The translations under genes and the position numbers were made by a program. A stretch of 64,000 nt of DNA, taken from assembly GCF_902635505.1 (NCBI RefSeq), contig NC_045429.1, positions 430,059,669-430,123,668 on the forward strand. The letters are read 5' to 3'. The DNA is from Sarcophilus harrisii. Its lineage: Eukaryota; Chordata; Mammalia; Dasyuromorphia; Dasyuridae. The notes under the pieces were generated by a model. The model searched no databases and was not told where the DNA came from. It saw only the letters and a program-made list of their open reading frames with translations. Shown piece by piece: positions 20,530 to 31,985 of this stretch. Numbering within the stretch: the first letter of the stretch is position 1; each line of letters begins with the position of its first letter.

Positions 20530-20772
20530 ACTGATAAAATCCTGATACACAATCTCCCAAAATGTATAAAACCGAGTTATTTTCCAGTAGATGTAAACAT
20601 GTAAACAAACACATACCAAATCATGAATAATAAGAGAAATTCAAATTATAATTCCATCATTGTCACACCATGTAAATTGGCATAGATAACAAAAATGGGA
20701 ATTTTCAATCTTGAAAAGGTTGAAGGCAGTTACACTAATACATGATTGGTAGAACTGTCAAGTTGTCCATCA
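20530..20772 (+). repeat. L1 LINE fragment
   Basis: Sense L1 ORF2-3' region: 'AATCATGAATAATAAGAGAAA', 'AAATTGGCATAGATAACAAAA', 'ACACTAATACATGATTGGTAG'. Diverged. Confidence 0.6.
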
Positions 20773-20794
20773 TTTAATGCTCTTTTCCTTGATG

Positions 20795-21240
20795 GGATTG
20801 TAGTCATTATATTATTGCATATTATTCACTTGGATCTGCTTCATCAGTTTATGCAAATCTTTTAATGTTTCTTAGAATTCTGAAAATTAGTACCTTTAAT
20901 TGCATGATAATATTCCATAACAATTACTGTCACAGATCCTTTTTCTCTTCCAGAAATTGCCCAATTAATGTTCCTTATTTTATTTCCATTTCTTTGCTAC
21001 CACAAAGAGGTACAGGATGTATTTAATACATGGTATATTTAATATATAATAAACTTTTATAGCTAAAATCGAACTAAGTCTTTGGAGACAACTTGTATTT
21101 TGATATATATAGGCTCTTTCTTCTGTCTTTTGCCACCTTTGGCTTTAAGTCCAGTAATTAATGGGTGAGTGAGGTATAGACAATTTAGTTATTTATTTAA
21201 CTCCAGATAGTTTCCAATTACAAAAGAAGGTCTGAGAGAA
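20795..21240 (-). repeat. L1 LINE fragment
   Basis: Antisense L1: 'GGATCTGCTTCATCAGTTT', 'GATAATATTCCATAACAATTAC', 'CATTTCTTTGCTACCACAAAG'. The part beyond about 21030 is only weakly L1-like. It faces the sense L1 fragment at 20530-20772. Confidence 0.5.
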
Positions 21241-21519
21241 TATATAATGAACCATTCATTCTTGCTCATGGCAAAGAAGTGGGGGATTACCATGATAGAG
21301 CATTACTTTATCCTATGTAGTTACTTTATTGATTCTTTGTCACAAGAGAGAGAGTTCTATCTGGAGTGGGGAGGGATGAAATTATTATGATGCAAAAACA
21401 AAATGCATCAATAAAAATCTTTTAAAAAGGAGAAATCCAAAAATAATGAGAGAAGGGATAGGAGAATAGGGATGGGAAGGAAAGGAATAGAGATGGAAAG
21501 AAGTAGGAATGAAACAGAG
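21241..21519. other. unassigned sequence
   Basis: No gene or repeat recognised. Confidence 0.35.
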
Positions 21520-21710
21520 CTGTGGCCTGAAGTGGCCAGAGAAGGCTTCATGGAGAAGAATCTTGAGCTGAGCTTTTAAAGGATGGGTAAGGAGAAGAAA
21601 GGCAGGGCTGGAAGTGGAGACACTTCAAAAAGAGTTAATAGTGAACAAAAATCCAGAGGCTGGGAAGTCTTTTCATAAACTAATTTGTCTGGAGTGGAGG
21701 GCAGGCATAA
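21520..21710 (-). repeat. L2-like antisense relic
   Basis: 'AGAGAAGGCTTCATGGAGAAG' and 'TTGAGCTGAGCTTTTAAAGG' match the L2 antisense 'gaaggcttcctggaggaggt...ttgagctgagccttgaagga'. Confidence 0.6.
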
Positions 21711-21844
21711 GGAAAAGATGAAAAATGACAGAAAAGCTCAGGAAAATAGAGAAAAATTGCTCCTGGCTTTCTCCCTTAGAGATAAGGAGTTTCTTCTTCT
21801 CCTGGCTTTCTCTCAGGGGATAAGGAATTGCTTCAATGGTCCAT

Positions 21845-21992
21845 AGAATACTGAAGCTGGAAGGGAATCTTCATTTTTTTTCAAAGAAAGAAACTGTGGT
21901 TTCAAATAGGAAGGTAATTCACTGAAGGCCACACAGTTTGCTCATGACTGAGCTGATACTCTTGCCTCCAAGTCCAGGGCTCTCTTACCAAT
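21845..21992 (-). repeat. MIR-type SINE
   Basis: 'GAAGCTGGAAGGGAATCTTC', 'GAAAGAAACTGTGG', 'CACTGAAGGCCACACAGTTTG', 'CTCCAAGTCCAGGGCTCTC'. Confidence 0.65.
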
Positions 21993-22120
21993 TTATACCC
22001 ATTAGATTGTGTCCCCTCAAGGACAAGGATAATATTTTGCCCTTCTTTTTATACCCAGGATTTAGCACAGTGCCTGGCGTACAATAGGCACTTAATAAAT
22101 GCTTACTGATAGACTTGTTC
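21993..22120 (+). repeat. L2 LINE 3' end
   Basis: Clear terminus: 'TTAGCACAGTGCCTGGCG', 'TACAATAGGCACTTAATAAA', 'TGCTTACTGATAGACTTG'. Confidence 0.8.
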
Positions 22121-22518
22121 ATTTTTTCATTGTACTTGTTATCAGAGCTGTAACTGTTGTAGGAAGACCAGGACTTTTTCACAGGGCACCAACATTTAGA
22201 GGTTTCAAACAATGCTTGGATTCCTTTAGCAGATAAAATCGCTTGAGCCTAGTACCTCATTAGCAAGAATCCGGAAACATTCAAGTGCATTGATGATCCC
22301 ATCAATTTGGGCAATTCCTCCAGTGATAAAATTTACAACCCAACCATGCCTTTCTATCTTGTTCATATCCTCCCCAATGTTTGACACTCAAGGTCCATTC
22401 AACTTGTAAGAGTTTGGCTTCCCCTTCCCCTGGAGATGGCTGTCCATAAGTCATCCCTTGCTCCTGCCACATGAGAAAGCCATCTTCTCTTTCTGTAATA
22501 AAATTCCCTAATTTAGAG
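22121..22518. other. unassigned sequence
   Basis: No gene or repeat recognised. The minus-strand frame 22302-22541 shows nothing familiar. Confidence 0.4.
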
Positions 22519-22755
22519 TGAAATAAGCATTTATTAATCACTTACTATATACCAAAGGCTATTCTAAAGACTTCACAAGTATCATTTCATTTGATCTTCA
22601 CAACAACCCTGTGAGGCAGGTGTGCTATTATTATCTCCATTTTACAGTTGAGGAAAAGGAGACAGACGGAGGCAAAGTGACTTGGTAATAAATATCTGAG
22701 GCTAGATTTGAACTCTAGTCTCCCCAGAGTGGTTATTAACTATGTCACATAAGTA
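22519..22755 (-). repeat. MIR SINE, near full length
   Basis: Antisense MIR: 'AAGCATTTATTAATCACTTAC', 'CATTTCATTTGATCTTCACA', 'ACAACCCTGTGAGGCAGG', 'ATTTTACAGTTGAGGAAAAG', 'GATTTGAACTCTAGTC'. Confidence 0.85.
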
Positions 22756-23854
22756 TTTTAAAAGAATCCATTAGTTTCATTCTTTGGAGTTCTTTGGTTA
22801 TTCTCAATCACAGATTTCTCTATTCCCCTATTGCAAAGTTAGCTTTACTCTTCAGAGGCAAGGATGTACTAAGTCTCACCAACATAGAGCAACCTGATCA
22901 AAAGAAAGTTAAGATTACTAGTTAAAACAAGAAGCTGATAGATGGTGTGTTTCTTGGCCGCTGAACCTCCCCCCCCCAACCCCAGGTTCTCTTCTCCCCA
23001 ACAAGGTCATCCCCACTCCTCTCTTTCAACAGTAACCCCATGGTGCTTTGTGTCCCAAGGCCTGAAGTCTTTCTTGGTGCTTGCCAAAATTCTTAGCCAT
23101 GCTTCTGATCTGTCATCCTGGGAAGAAGTTGATAACTCAGGAACATCATTTCTCCCGAGCTTTCAAGAAGGAATTTAATGGCCAAGAGGAGTTGTGTGTG
23201 TATACACAGAAATGCTTCTGTGTGTGTATGTGGGGGATATGAATGTCTTTGAAAATATGTGAACCACTGTGGTTCACACCAATGTTTGTGTATATCTTTG
23301 TGTGTGTGTGTGTGTGTACACTTGGGTCTGAGTATCCATAAATCACTTCTCTCTGGCTGCAATAACCCTGTCAAGGCAGACAAATCTCCAAACAGGCCCT
23401 GGGCCCCAGGGCTCCCATACACATTCATTCCCTCTATGGATCCCCTGCCAGTTCCCCTTGTAATGGGATTTATACTCAGTTATAGGGCAGGCTGGGATGG
23501 GATTTCACAGACATTGATCTCTCCAAGGGGCGGCTCCCAGACTCCATGTTGTGAATGGCTGTGCCCCCAATCCAGGGTCAAAGAATCTTCCTTGTTCCCC
23601 GATATCCAGACCATGGAGGGTTCTGCAGTTGTCCCTCCATGGGGATTCCTAGGTCTTGACTTAGAGAAATGGGAAGATTTCAGGTTTCTATGACAACTGT
23701 CTTTCCAAGATAAGGGGAACAAAGTAAATGCTTAGATTAGAGAAGTATCTGTCGGGCAGAGACTGGACTTTCAAACCCTGGCAGAATCATCTTTGTGGTC
23801 TTAGCCTCTGCTACTTAGCAAGTAGAAAGGAGAGGCTATCAATGAGTAACCTGG
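22756..23854. other. unassigned sequence with short TG/CA patches
   Basis: About 1.1 kb without a recognised repeat family. It includes a short TGTGTG run near 23300-23318. The 144-codon frame 23259-23693 starts in that run and resembles no protein I know. Confidence 0.4.
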
Positions 23855-24115
23855 TCAATTTTAAGCAACTAGGTAGACTTGGAGAAGTCAGGGAAAACCT
23901 GAGTTGGAATCCTGTCTCAGATACTAATTATGTGATTCAGGGTAAGGGGTTTAACCTCACTCAGCCTCAATTTTCACATCTAGAAAATGGAGATTATAGT
24001 AGCACTTATCTACTTAATAATGGCAATAAATATAGAGGGTATTGTGAAGATCAAATGATACCACTTACATAAAGTGCTTTGCAAATTTGAAAGCACTATA
24101 CAAATTGTTGTAAAT
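23855..24115 (+). repeat. CORE-SINE, near full length
   Basis: Sense: 'AAGCAACTAGGTAGACTTGG', 'AAAACCTGAGTTGGAATCC', 'TTTCACATCTAGAAAATGG', 'GGTATTGTGAAGATCAAATG', 'AAAGTGCTTTGCAAATTTG', 'AAGCACTATACAAATTG'. Confidence 0.85.
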
Positions 24116-24210
24116 CTCATCTTGCATCATCATATCATATTATGTATCTTATGCGATGCTCTATGATGTGGAACAATGTGATATGATGTGATATTATATT
24201 AATTACTTAA
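24116..24210. repeat. degenerate (ATGTGATAT)n low-complexity sequence
   Basis: CATCATATCATATTATG and GTGATATGATGTGATATT patches, directly downstream of the CORE-SINE. Confidence 0.7.
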
Positions 24211-24904
24211 GCCAGGATTATCCCGATCTGATTGCCTTTCTCCATTTAACAGGAATCATAACCCCAAGCCTCTATTTTCCACATTGTCCTGGGAGTTAGT
24301 AACCCCTGGTTCAGTCCTCAGCCCACAGAAATGTCGTAAGCTTTACAGCCAGAGATTCTTCATGTCTGACCTCACTCTCCAGTGGAGACACTCATCCTTA
24401 CTATCTTAGCATGGATCACTACAAGTTTATAGTAAGCTTTATATTTCTAGCCCTTTCCTCCTCTCCCCTCTCTGATGTGCCCTCAGACCTATTTCAAAGA
24501 TTTATGGTTTCCCTGGAGTATATTTTTTCTCCACTGACCCAGATGGTAGTTCCTGTATCTGATGCTAAGTACAAATATTTGCCTTTTTATGGCTAACCTG
24601 GTGCAAAACATTTGTGGTTAGGGCTAGGCTAGGGTGGTCCACAAATAGCAGATTATTCCATTTCCAAGCCTTTGCTTGAAGTCTTTCCAGTGTCCCAATA
24701 GGTGGGCACTCCTGTCACACATGAGCTCTCTGTGCCATGGCACAGATCACAAAACAGTGTAGTCAGCACCCATACCTTTCAATAAATGCAAGCCGAGGCA
24801 ACCCTGAATTAGTGAGAAAGGAACCTTTGACTTTCTAGAATGCTCATAGGGCAGGAGAAGTCACTGCTGGAGGCCACTGAGCAGTGAATGAGTATGTGAG
24901 TAGA
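24211..24904. other. unassigned sequence
   Basis: No gene or repeat recognised. Confidence 0.4.
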
Positions 24905-25125
24905 GGGTACAATTCTTAATTTTGCCTTGGCCCTCTAACTTATAGTTTGAACCAGTGACTGTTCCTGCTCTTCTATGAGCCTCTGTTTCCTTCCTGTATG
25001 AAATGGGGGCAGATCATCACCCTGTGACTTTCTTGAGCTTTGGGGGAGAAGGAACTAAACTAAATGATGATAATAGAGCTGGTCAAATAGATATATACTG
25101 TCTAAATGCTAAGTAATAATATCTG
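24905..25125 (+). repeat. MIR SINE, diverged
   Basis: 'CCTCTGTTTCCTTCCTGTAT' followed by 'GAAATGGGGGCAGATCATC' and 'ATACTGTCTAAATGCTAAG' has MIR order. Confidence 0.5.
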
Positions 25126-26064
25126 AGTGAGCCAAGCCCTTGCCATATAGCAGAGAGCAAATCCAATCGCTATAATTGTTGATGGATCAATTACAATGAC
25201 GGCCCATAGAGAATTGTGCCAAGTCCTCCACTCCCTGGGGACACCCTGGCTTGCATCATCCCTTATTCCTGATCCAGGGCATGTCTTTTAGCAGCACTGG
25301 GAACTTTTCTATAGAATAAAGAATTTCCTCTTTTCCTCATTCCACTGAGAAAACAGATGGGGGAGCCCAGGGTGAGGAAAAATGGTAGCTCAGATTTGGA
25401 GCTGACACCAGCCCTGACATCATTGATGTTCCATAAATACCTAGTGATTGATTGGGTGTTTTTTTTTTAACTTCGTGACCTCTAAAATCACTTTCAACAC
25501 TAAGAAGTGATGATTTTTTAGTATGATAAATTTACAGTGTAGGAAGGCTTCTGGGAAGAGGAAGACTGGAGTTCTTTGGAGAATGTGAGTGGAAAGGTTT
25601 AGGGGAGAGCGAGTTGAAGGGATCACAATGAAAGCAAGTGTTTCAAGAATAGAAAAATCACTGGGAGAAAGGAAACAACTGGAGATGAGCAAAGAGGATA
25701 AGTATGTGAGTATGGAGATTGGGGTAAAGTGGAGTGGGGAGCCATCTTGGAATGGATGCTAGGGCATCCATTTAAATCTCTTCTTCTAGTAAAAGGGAAA
25801 GAGCCTCATCTCCTTAATCACAAAAGAGATACTACTGACTGTGAGGGAGATCCCTATCTTCATTGTCTCCTATGCAATAAGTAGAGCTTAGTTGGGAATG
25901 ACTAGCCTATGAATCAACAGTGGGGAGCCCAGGACACTTTCTTCCCCTTTTCCCATTCATAAGTCATGTAGTTACTCTAGGGTTCAGTCTCTTTCTTTGT
26001 AAAAATGAGGCAAGAGAAGCAGACTAAATATTTTAAAAGCTTTTTTTGTTCCTGACATTTAGTT
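25126..26064. other. unassigned sequence
   Basis: About 0.9 kb without a recognised gene or repeat. Confidence 0.4.
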
Positions 26065-26228
26065 AGGTGATGCACTGGTTAAACCACTGAACTTGGAATC
26101 ACTGAGACCTGACTTGGAATATTGATGCAGACATTTACTAGCAGTGTCTCAGTTTCTTCATCTGTAAAACTGGGGAACTAGACTTAATGACTTTTAAAAA
26201 TCTTTGTAGTTATAAATCGATGATACTA
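26065..26228 (+). repeat. MIR SINE
   Basis: 'GAACTTGGAATCACTGAGACC', 'TACTAGCAGTGTCTCAG', 'TTTCTTCATCTGTAAAACTGG', 'AACTAGACTTAATGACTT'. Confidence 0.7.
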
Positions 26229-26938
26229 TATATCTGGGATGTATTTCTTGGAGAGAATGCTATTCCTGACTCTTTCACACTTTTTTGGGTGTGAATCTGC
26301 CTTATTCAGGCTAAGTCCTTCCATGCCATAGAGAGAAACAGGGAGATGGTGACAAATCAACAGATTTTGTAGAGGGGTTTCTTGTTTAAAAATAACTAGA
26401 TGACTTCTAAAGGCATTTCTAGTTCTGAGCCTCCCTGATTTCCTGAAGTATAGATTCTGGTAGAAGAATGTGTCCTAAATCTACCCCCTCCCTCCCAGTG
26501 AAAGAAGTTAAAGATCTGAATAGAATTTTAGAAAAGTTAATTATAATAGATTTCTGATGATTAATGCATGGGAATAGGAAGCATTAGATATATTCCTTGC
26601 ATATGTATAACACATTTTAAAACCGGCCCCTTGTAAATTGTGCACTTCTTCCTCCACAACAGATTTTTATGCATCAAAGAAACCAGACCTCAATCTCAGA
26701 AGGGTACTCAGCTAGATATAGCCCAATAAGAAATATAAGAGATGGATCCTAAGCTGCTTTAAAATTTTTAGTTGTTGTTTTAGACTTCTGATTTCTTCAG
26801 GGTGTGCAACTTTTGGAATGAAAATTCATTACATCAACTTAAATTTGAAATTCACCTATAACTTAGTATTCTATAGAAAAGAGCCTGAGAACTTATTTTT
26901 ATCTTTACATCTCCATCATCCAGTAGGAACTTAATAAA
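26229..26938. other. unassigned sequence
   Basis: Only a short MIR-like patch near 26385-26440 ('CTAGATGACTTCTAAAGG'). No gene seen. Confidence 0.4.
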
Positions 26939-27062
26939 TTCTCTCTCTCTCTCTCCCTTCCTTCTTTCCCTTTTGTCCTCTTCCTCCTCTTCTTCCTTTT
27001 TTCTTCTTCTTTCTTCTTTTCTTCTCCTCCTCTTCCTCTTCCTCTCTCCCCATCCCTCTCCA
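26939..27062. repeat. polypyrimidine low-complexity tract
   Basis: CT/CTTC-rich run. The lysine/arginine/glutamate-rich frame on the other strand (26852-27082) is a composition artefact. Confidence 0.9.
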
Positions 27063-27186
27063 ATATTACAGGAAACTAACAATTAGGTAGTCTCTCCCCA
27101 AAGCCCCCTCTTCCCCAATGGAAATATAGCCTAGAAAGTTGGGGGGGGCAAATTAAGTGGTTAAATAACTTGTCCAAATATATACA

Positions 27187-27440
27187 TCCAGGGCTGGAAG
27201 AGATCTCAGAGCCAACCTATCTAGATTCTTGCTTTCTTGCACTCTGAAAATGAGAAAATAAAGTTAAAAGAAGTAGTTTGTCCAAGATGACAACCTCAAA
27301 TATTCTCATTTCATTGCCAGTGTGCTTTCCCACGCTATCGTGAGGCTTCCCAGTGTATGTCATAGGCAGGACTAGAATCAGGGACTCCTTGATTGTAAAG
27401 CTGTCCTTCTATCCTCTTTGCCAGCTGCCTCTCTTAGCAA
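27187..27440 (-). repeat. MIR-type SINE, long diverged copy
   Basis: 'GGGCTGGAAGAGATCTCAGAG', 'CTGAAAATGAGAAAATAAAG', 'GACTAGAATCAGGGACTCC', 'CTTTGCCAGCTGCCTCTC'. Confidence 0.6.
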
Positions 27441-28554
27441 CAAATGAAATAGCTAATTGCTAGGACAGAGGTCTGGCATTTAAATGCTGACTGACTGATC
27501 AGCCCCCACAGTCACTGCCTGCCTGTCTAATTGACTCTCTGACTTCAGACTGCCCTTTCCCACCTGGGCTTCACTCATTGGATTAGTGTGCCCATGAATC
27601 TGAGAGAAGATACAGAGTGACAGATCACACACACCTAGAAAATTGGGGTTTGGAAGCAGAGCGCTCTCTTTTGAGTTGGGGGTCAGGCAAAGTCACGGAG
27701 ATCCCAGATGGGTTCTTCAACTTATCGAATCAGCCACTGCCTTCCCTCTCAGCACTTTTCAACCCTAATGCCAATCCCAGGCCTCAGAGAAAATGCCAGC
27801 TGGGGAACAAGATCGGTCAGCCCACAGTAACAACCTCAGGTAGTATTTTTAGTTCATCACAAAGATGCTCGACAAGAGAAGAGGCTAGTCTGGAGGTAGC
27901 TCCCTGGACAAAAAAGCTGAACGACCATCTGTTGGGGGTGCTACAGTTGAGATTCCTGCACTAAAAGGAAAGTTTTACCAAATGATCTCTAAGTCCCCTT
28001 CTAGCTCTAAGAGTCTCTGATTTTCTGAGAGGGAGTAGGGAGCTCCCAGTTAGCCAAACAGAGAGAGAGGAGAGGCCAATTAGAGCCAACAGGTTAAGAA
28101 TAAACAGAATCTAGGAGAGCAGAATAATAACCAACTTCCCAGAATAGGAATTGCTAGGTCTACGTGGCCCTAATTTACATGGCTCCCAAAGGCCCAGCCT
28201 CTCCTCCCTTAACTTGATTTAAATTTCAATGTCAATAACTTTCCTGGCAAGATGAGAACATTAGGGTTGCCAAACAATACAGTACATTAAGTTTCTCCGG
28301 CAAGAAATGGACTTTCAGTCCTTACTCCCCTCCTAGCACATCTACATCTGGACATCTGTTTCTTCCATCTTACGGGCACTCCTGAGATAATATTTTTTAA
28401 AATGACTGTTTGGGGTGTTATCTCGTCTTGACTGGTTTAACTCAAGGCTTGAATGGGTAGAGTATGTGACCTCCTAGATGGTGATATTTTCAGGGAACCA
28501 GAAGGTTCTTTTTTGTTCCTTCCCACCAAAATGTCAGCTTTTACAGGTTCAATG
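27441..28554. other. unassigned sequence with one open frame
   Basis: About 1.1 kb without a recognised repeat, apart from a short MIR-like tail near 27985-28025. A 115-codon plus-strand frame at 27617-27964 is not obviously low-complexity, but I recognise no domain and see no supporting splice or promoter signals. Confidence 0.35.
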
Positions 28555-28800
28555 ACACTTCATGATTAGTTATTCATTCAGTTGACCAGAGACATTGCCT
28601 ATTACAATGAAAATCTTTGGTCTTATCTGTGTATTCTGTATGTAGCTCATTTATACTTATTTATTTGCTTGTTGTCTCTCCCATTAAATTGTGAGTTCCT
28701 TGAAGGCAGGAACTGACCTTTGCCTCTTTTTATATACATATCATTTAGTACAATATCTGGAACATAGTAGATGCTGAATAAGTGTTTATATGCTGACACT
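28555..28800 (+). repeat. L2 LINE 3' end
   Basis: 'AAATTGTGAGTTCCTTGAAGG', 'CAGGAACTGACCTTTGCC', 'AATATCTGGAACATAGTAG', 'ATGCTGAATAAGTGTTTAT'. Confidence 0.75.
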
Positions 28801-28866
28801 TTATTAAGGGAAGAAAAGCAGAAAGAACCGATGGAGTTGTCATAAAAAATGTCAAATTAGAAAGAA

Positions 28867-29304
28867 TGTGATGGATCCCCAGCCCTTGTCCCCAGAATTT
28901 CCTCTCCCCAAAAGACAGAAAGAGGGGAGATGATGGTTCAGATTTGAGGGTGTACTCCGAACTGCATGTCTAGCTAAGGAATATAGAGCAATAAAACCTC
29001 TTTTCTGTTGCTCCTTATTTGTCCCCTGCAAAAACTCTATCCTGTCTGATTAATAATGCCTTGCTAAAAAAAATATCCTCTCTCCTTATGTGGATGAAAA
29101 GCCATTCTGGCTCCCCCCTTATCTGTACCTTGCTCTCCCCATGTAGGCTGTTAGCCGATTAACTAAGCCCCAAATTTCAGTATAAGCTCTCCCAAACTTT
29201 CTCTGATTGCTAGATTCTTTTAGAGTTCAGTCCATCAGCAATGGCATAAATAAACTCTTGTGACTATAAGAGAATTTCTTTGAATTCTTTCAAACTATTA
29301 ACCA
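28867..29304 (+). mobile_element. LTR-like fossil of an endogenous retrovirus
   Basis: Starts near TGTGATGGATCCC and carries a late AATAAA (29249-29254) followed by CTCTTGTGACT, a layout typical of an LTR R/U5 region. A weak TATA-like AGTATAAGC lies about 70 bases upstream of it. No internal genes accompany it, so it is probably a solo LTR. Edges are approximate, no convincing target duplication was found, and it looks old. Confidence 0.5.
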
Positions 29305-29422
29305 TGACTTTCACATGCTTCAAATTATACTCAATGTTACAGAATACTTTTCAGTTTCAGTGTTACTCTTTGGTCTTCTGCAAGTTTCTTCCTCAGTTTT
29401 TTCAACTGTAGGATGGGTCTGG

Positions 29423-29541
29423 GACGAGAGAGAGGGGGGGGAGGGAGGGAGGAAGGGAGGGAGGGAGGGAGAGAGTGGGGCAAAGGGAGAGAGGGAGAGG
29501 AAGAGAGTGAGGGAAAGAGAGTGAAGGAGAGGGAGAGTGAT
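29423..29541. repeat. G-rich purine tract
   Basis: GGGA/GAGA repeats. The part at 29433-29470 has more than four G-tracts of three or more, separated by one to three bases. Frames translated from it are low-complexity artefacts. Confidence 0.95.
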
Positions 29542-29853
29542 TATGGGCTGATTCCTTTGTTCTGCCTCTACTATCTTTCCATTTTCCTGATCTTTGGGTA
29601 ATATGTTGCCTAACATCTTTGGTAATTGTTTAAAATGTTTGCAACTATTTAAATAAAGTCTTTGCTTAATCATCATTGTTTGTAGCCATTTAAATAAAAT
29701 GTTTCACTATCAAATTTTTATCAGCTCTCTCTGCCTCCATAAACTATTGGGACTTTAAGCCAATGGATCCCTAAACTTTGCTCAGTTGCAATAGTGTCCT
29801 TTAGCTCTATCACTGACTAACCCTTTTTTCTTCCTCTTACAATATGATCAGGC

Positions 29854-29898
<45 letters not shown>

Positions 29899-29923
29899 AA
29901 GAAAGAGAGAGAGAGAGAGAGAG
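29854..29923. repeat. compound (TG)n(GA)n microsatellite
   Basis: About ten TG units followed by GA units with small GAAA interruptions. Confidence 0.95.
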
Positions 29924-29959
29924 CGCATGAGAGACAGACAAGGGATGGGGTCTTTTAGT

Positions 29960-30180
29960 CTATTAGTGTCCTACAAGTGATTGAAAGAACAGGACACGAG
30001 TTTTGATTTCTGTTCTACTAATGGGCTGACTGTATGATCCAGAGCAAGTCACTTAACCTTTCTCCAAACTCAATTTCCTTCTCTCTTTTACAATTAAGAG
30101 AATACCCGACCTGTCTTAGGCAATGTACACTAAAAGCACTTTGTAATCCTTAAGTGATCTATTATAAAGGGTTATTTTAA
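29960..30180 (+). repeat. CORE-SINE / MIR
   Basis: 'CTGACTGTATGATCCAGAGC', 'AAGTCACTTAACCTTTCTCC', 'AAGCACTTTGTAATCCTTAAG', and a final 'GTTATTTTAATTATC'. Confidence 0.7.
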
Positions 30181-31184
30181 TTATCATTGTTCTTAGGAGG
30201 AAATTAAGCACAAAATGACAAGGAAAGAGGAAGAGGAAGGGGGAGAAATCTAGTCCTGGATAACATCCCCCTAGATATATTATACTCAGATATTTGATAG
30301 GTTGTTAGAGAGCTGAAATTGGTTTGAATTCATGGCAGGGTAGTCCCTGAATAGAATTGTGATGGTGCCTTTGTTCTCCCCTTTTTATTGTCATTTCCTT
30401 CTTTTTCTCCTGAAATGTTCCTCCCCCATCTTTATTCTGTTCCCCACTCCCAGCCCCCCCCCCCCCAGCTTTTAGATTATCTCTTAGAAAGTTTTAAATT
30501 CATAAGGACTTAAGGCATCTCAACCTTTTCCCAAAGATTGTCTAAGAAAGACAAATGGTGTAGTTGTTTGCATGTTTTTATTCCTTTTCAAGCAGGCAAA
30601 CATGCATGGGAGCAATAGTGAGAACTGAGCTTGGTGGGCTTAGGCAGCTGGGCTTATAATGACAAAAGCCACTAGTCTGGAGGTGGGCCAGAATCACCTA
30701 GTGGTCTGATCAGTTTCAGCCACTGGGCTGGGCTATTCTTAGAGATTACAGGATGCCCTCTGGGTACAGAGAGGTAGGTTGGGGAGTGTCTAGGGGTCCC
30801 TTAGGTTATTGGGGGTTGACTAATGGTCTGAATTGGTTCTGTAGCTGCTGGCATAGCAGAGGAGTTCTGGATTCAGCAAGAAAATATTGCAGAGGATTTC
30901 AGAGATGATCAGCTTAAGAGATGTGCAGTTTGCCACCTGCTTGGCTGATTCTAATTCCCAGGTCAATTTGGCTTCCTCTGGATATTAAAGGAACTTAAGC
31001 AAATCAAGATGGTTAGTAAAATCTATTAACTGCCTCAGTTCCACAGGTGATAGCCATCTTCAGATCTCTTCATTTCAGCAGAGAACTCTGAATTATGAAG
31101 ACCCCCTGAGAACCAAAGGAAACACAGAATAATTTATGGGGCAATTTCATCACTATGGAGAGGGATAATTTCTTTTGGTCATAG
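30181..31184. other. unassigned sequence, possibly an unrecognised LTR
   Basis: No family recognised. A C13-type run lies at 30454-30466. The part from about 30555 ('TGTAGTTGTTTGCATG', then TTTTTATTCC) to 31130 has no known repeat signature. Its position next to the LTR at 31185 makes an old retroelement possible, but I cannot show it. Confidence 0.3.
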
Positions 31185-31631
31185 TGTAATGCTGGAGAAA
31201 CTGAGGCAAGACAGAGATTCAGTTTTTAATATTTTAATAGTAGAGAATTTAGATTAGCTGCAGCCAGCCAGCTGAATGGGATTTTGTCTCAAAGCATCCA
31301 GCACCCAGCAAGTAATTCCAGAGACTTTTATAGGGCTCCAGCTAGCAGGGAAACAAAGGTGGAGGCAGAACACTGAATAATGGAAATTCCAGGAAAGGAC
31401 AATAACGTTTTAATTCTGACAGGTTGGGGTTCAAGAAGGTGGTTGAGCATGAGACAGGAGTCTGAGGCATTTGAGATAAGCCATCTGAAGTTTTATGACT
31501 CTTTGGAATATGAGAGTTGTCAGAGCTTCGAGACCCTAATTCTTTCAGGCCCAATGGGGCAAGGAAGGGGGATGGCCACAATATTTTATTCAGGATATGG
31601 CATAATAATTCAAGGAAACTGAGGTATTACA
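31185..31631 (-). mobile_element. solitary LTR fossil
   Basis: Begins TGTAATGC and ends TATTACA, giving TGTAAT/ATTACA inverted ends. 'AAACTGAGGCAAGACAGAG' and 'TTTTTAATATTTTAATAG' follow the start. The second copy of this family is at 51728-52345. AATAAA-like signal positions suggest minus orientation. No internal region is present. The flanking 4-base duplication (ATAG versus ATAA) is not perfect. Old. Confidence 0.65.
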
Positions 31632-31639
31632 ATAAGCCT

Positions 31640-31765
31640 GATGTTAGAAGGAAACCTTTTCTAGGTCAATCCCCACCTTTGAAATATGAGGAGATGAAAA
31701 GTCTAACTGCCTTGGTCAGGATCATACAGATTTTGGATGACAGTGCCAGGATTTAAACTTCTGTG
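31640..31765 (-). repeat. MIR fragment
   Basis: 'ATGAGGAGATGAAAAGTCTAA', 'CTTGGTCAGGATCATACAG', 'GCCAGGATTTAAACTTCTG'. Confidence 0.5.
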
Positions 31766-31844
31766 ACTAAAACTTAAACAGCCAAGTTAGGGTTTCCACT
31801 GAACCAACCCTATACTCCTTAGATGATGTTAGGGTGCCCAGTTC

Positions 31845-31985
31845 CTAGAATTCTGCTGGTTTTGGAATCAGGAAGACTTGAGTTCAATTATCCCTCAGAT
31901 GCTTTAGCTGTGGGACTCCAGGTAAGTCACCAATTACTAGATGTCTCAGTTTCCTTATTTGTAATATATGAATAAGGACTGAACT
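31845..31985 (+). repeat. MIR SINE
   Basis: 'GGAATCAGGAAGACTTGAG', 'GCTGTGGGACTCCAGG', 'CTCAGTTTCCTTATTTGTAA'. Confidence 0.75.

Noticed and set aside
23259-23693. 144-codon plus-strand frame
   Set aside because: It starts in a TG microsatellite and shows no recognisable protein. An overlapping minus-strand frame is open too.
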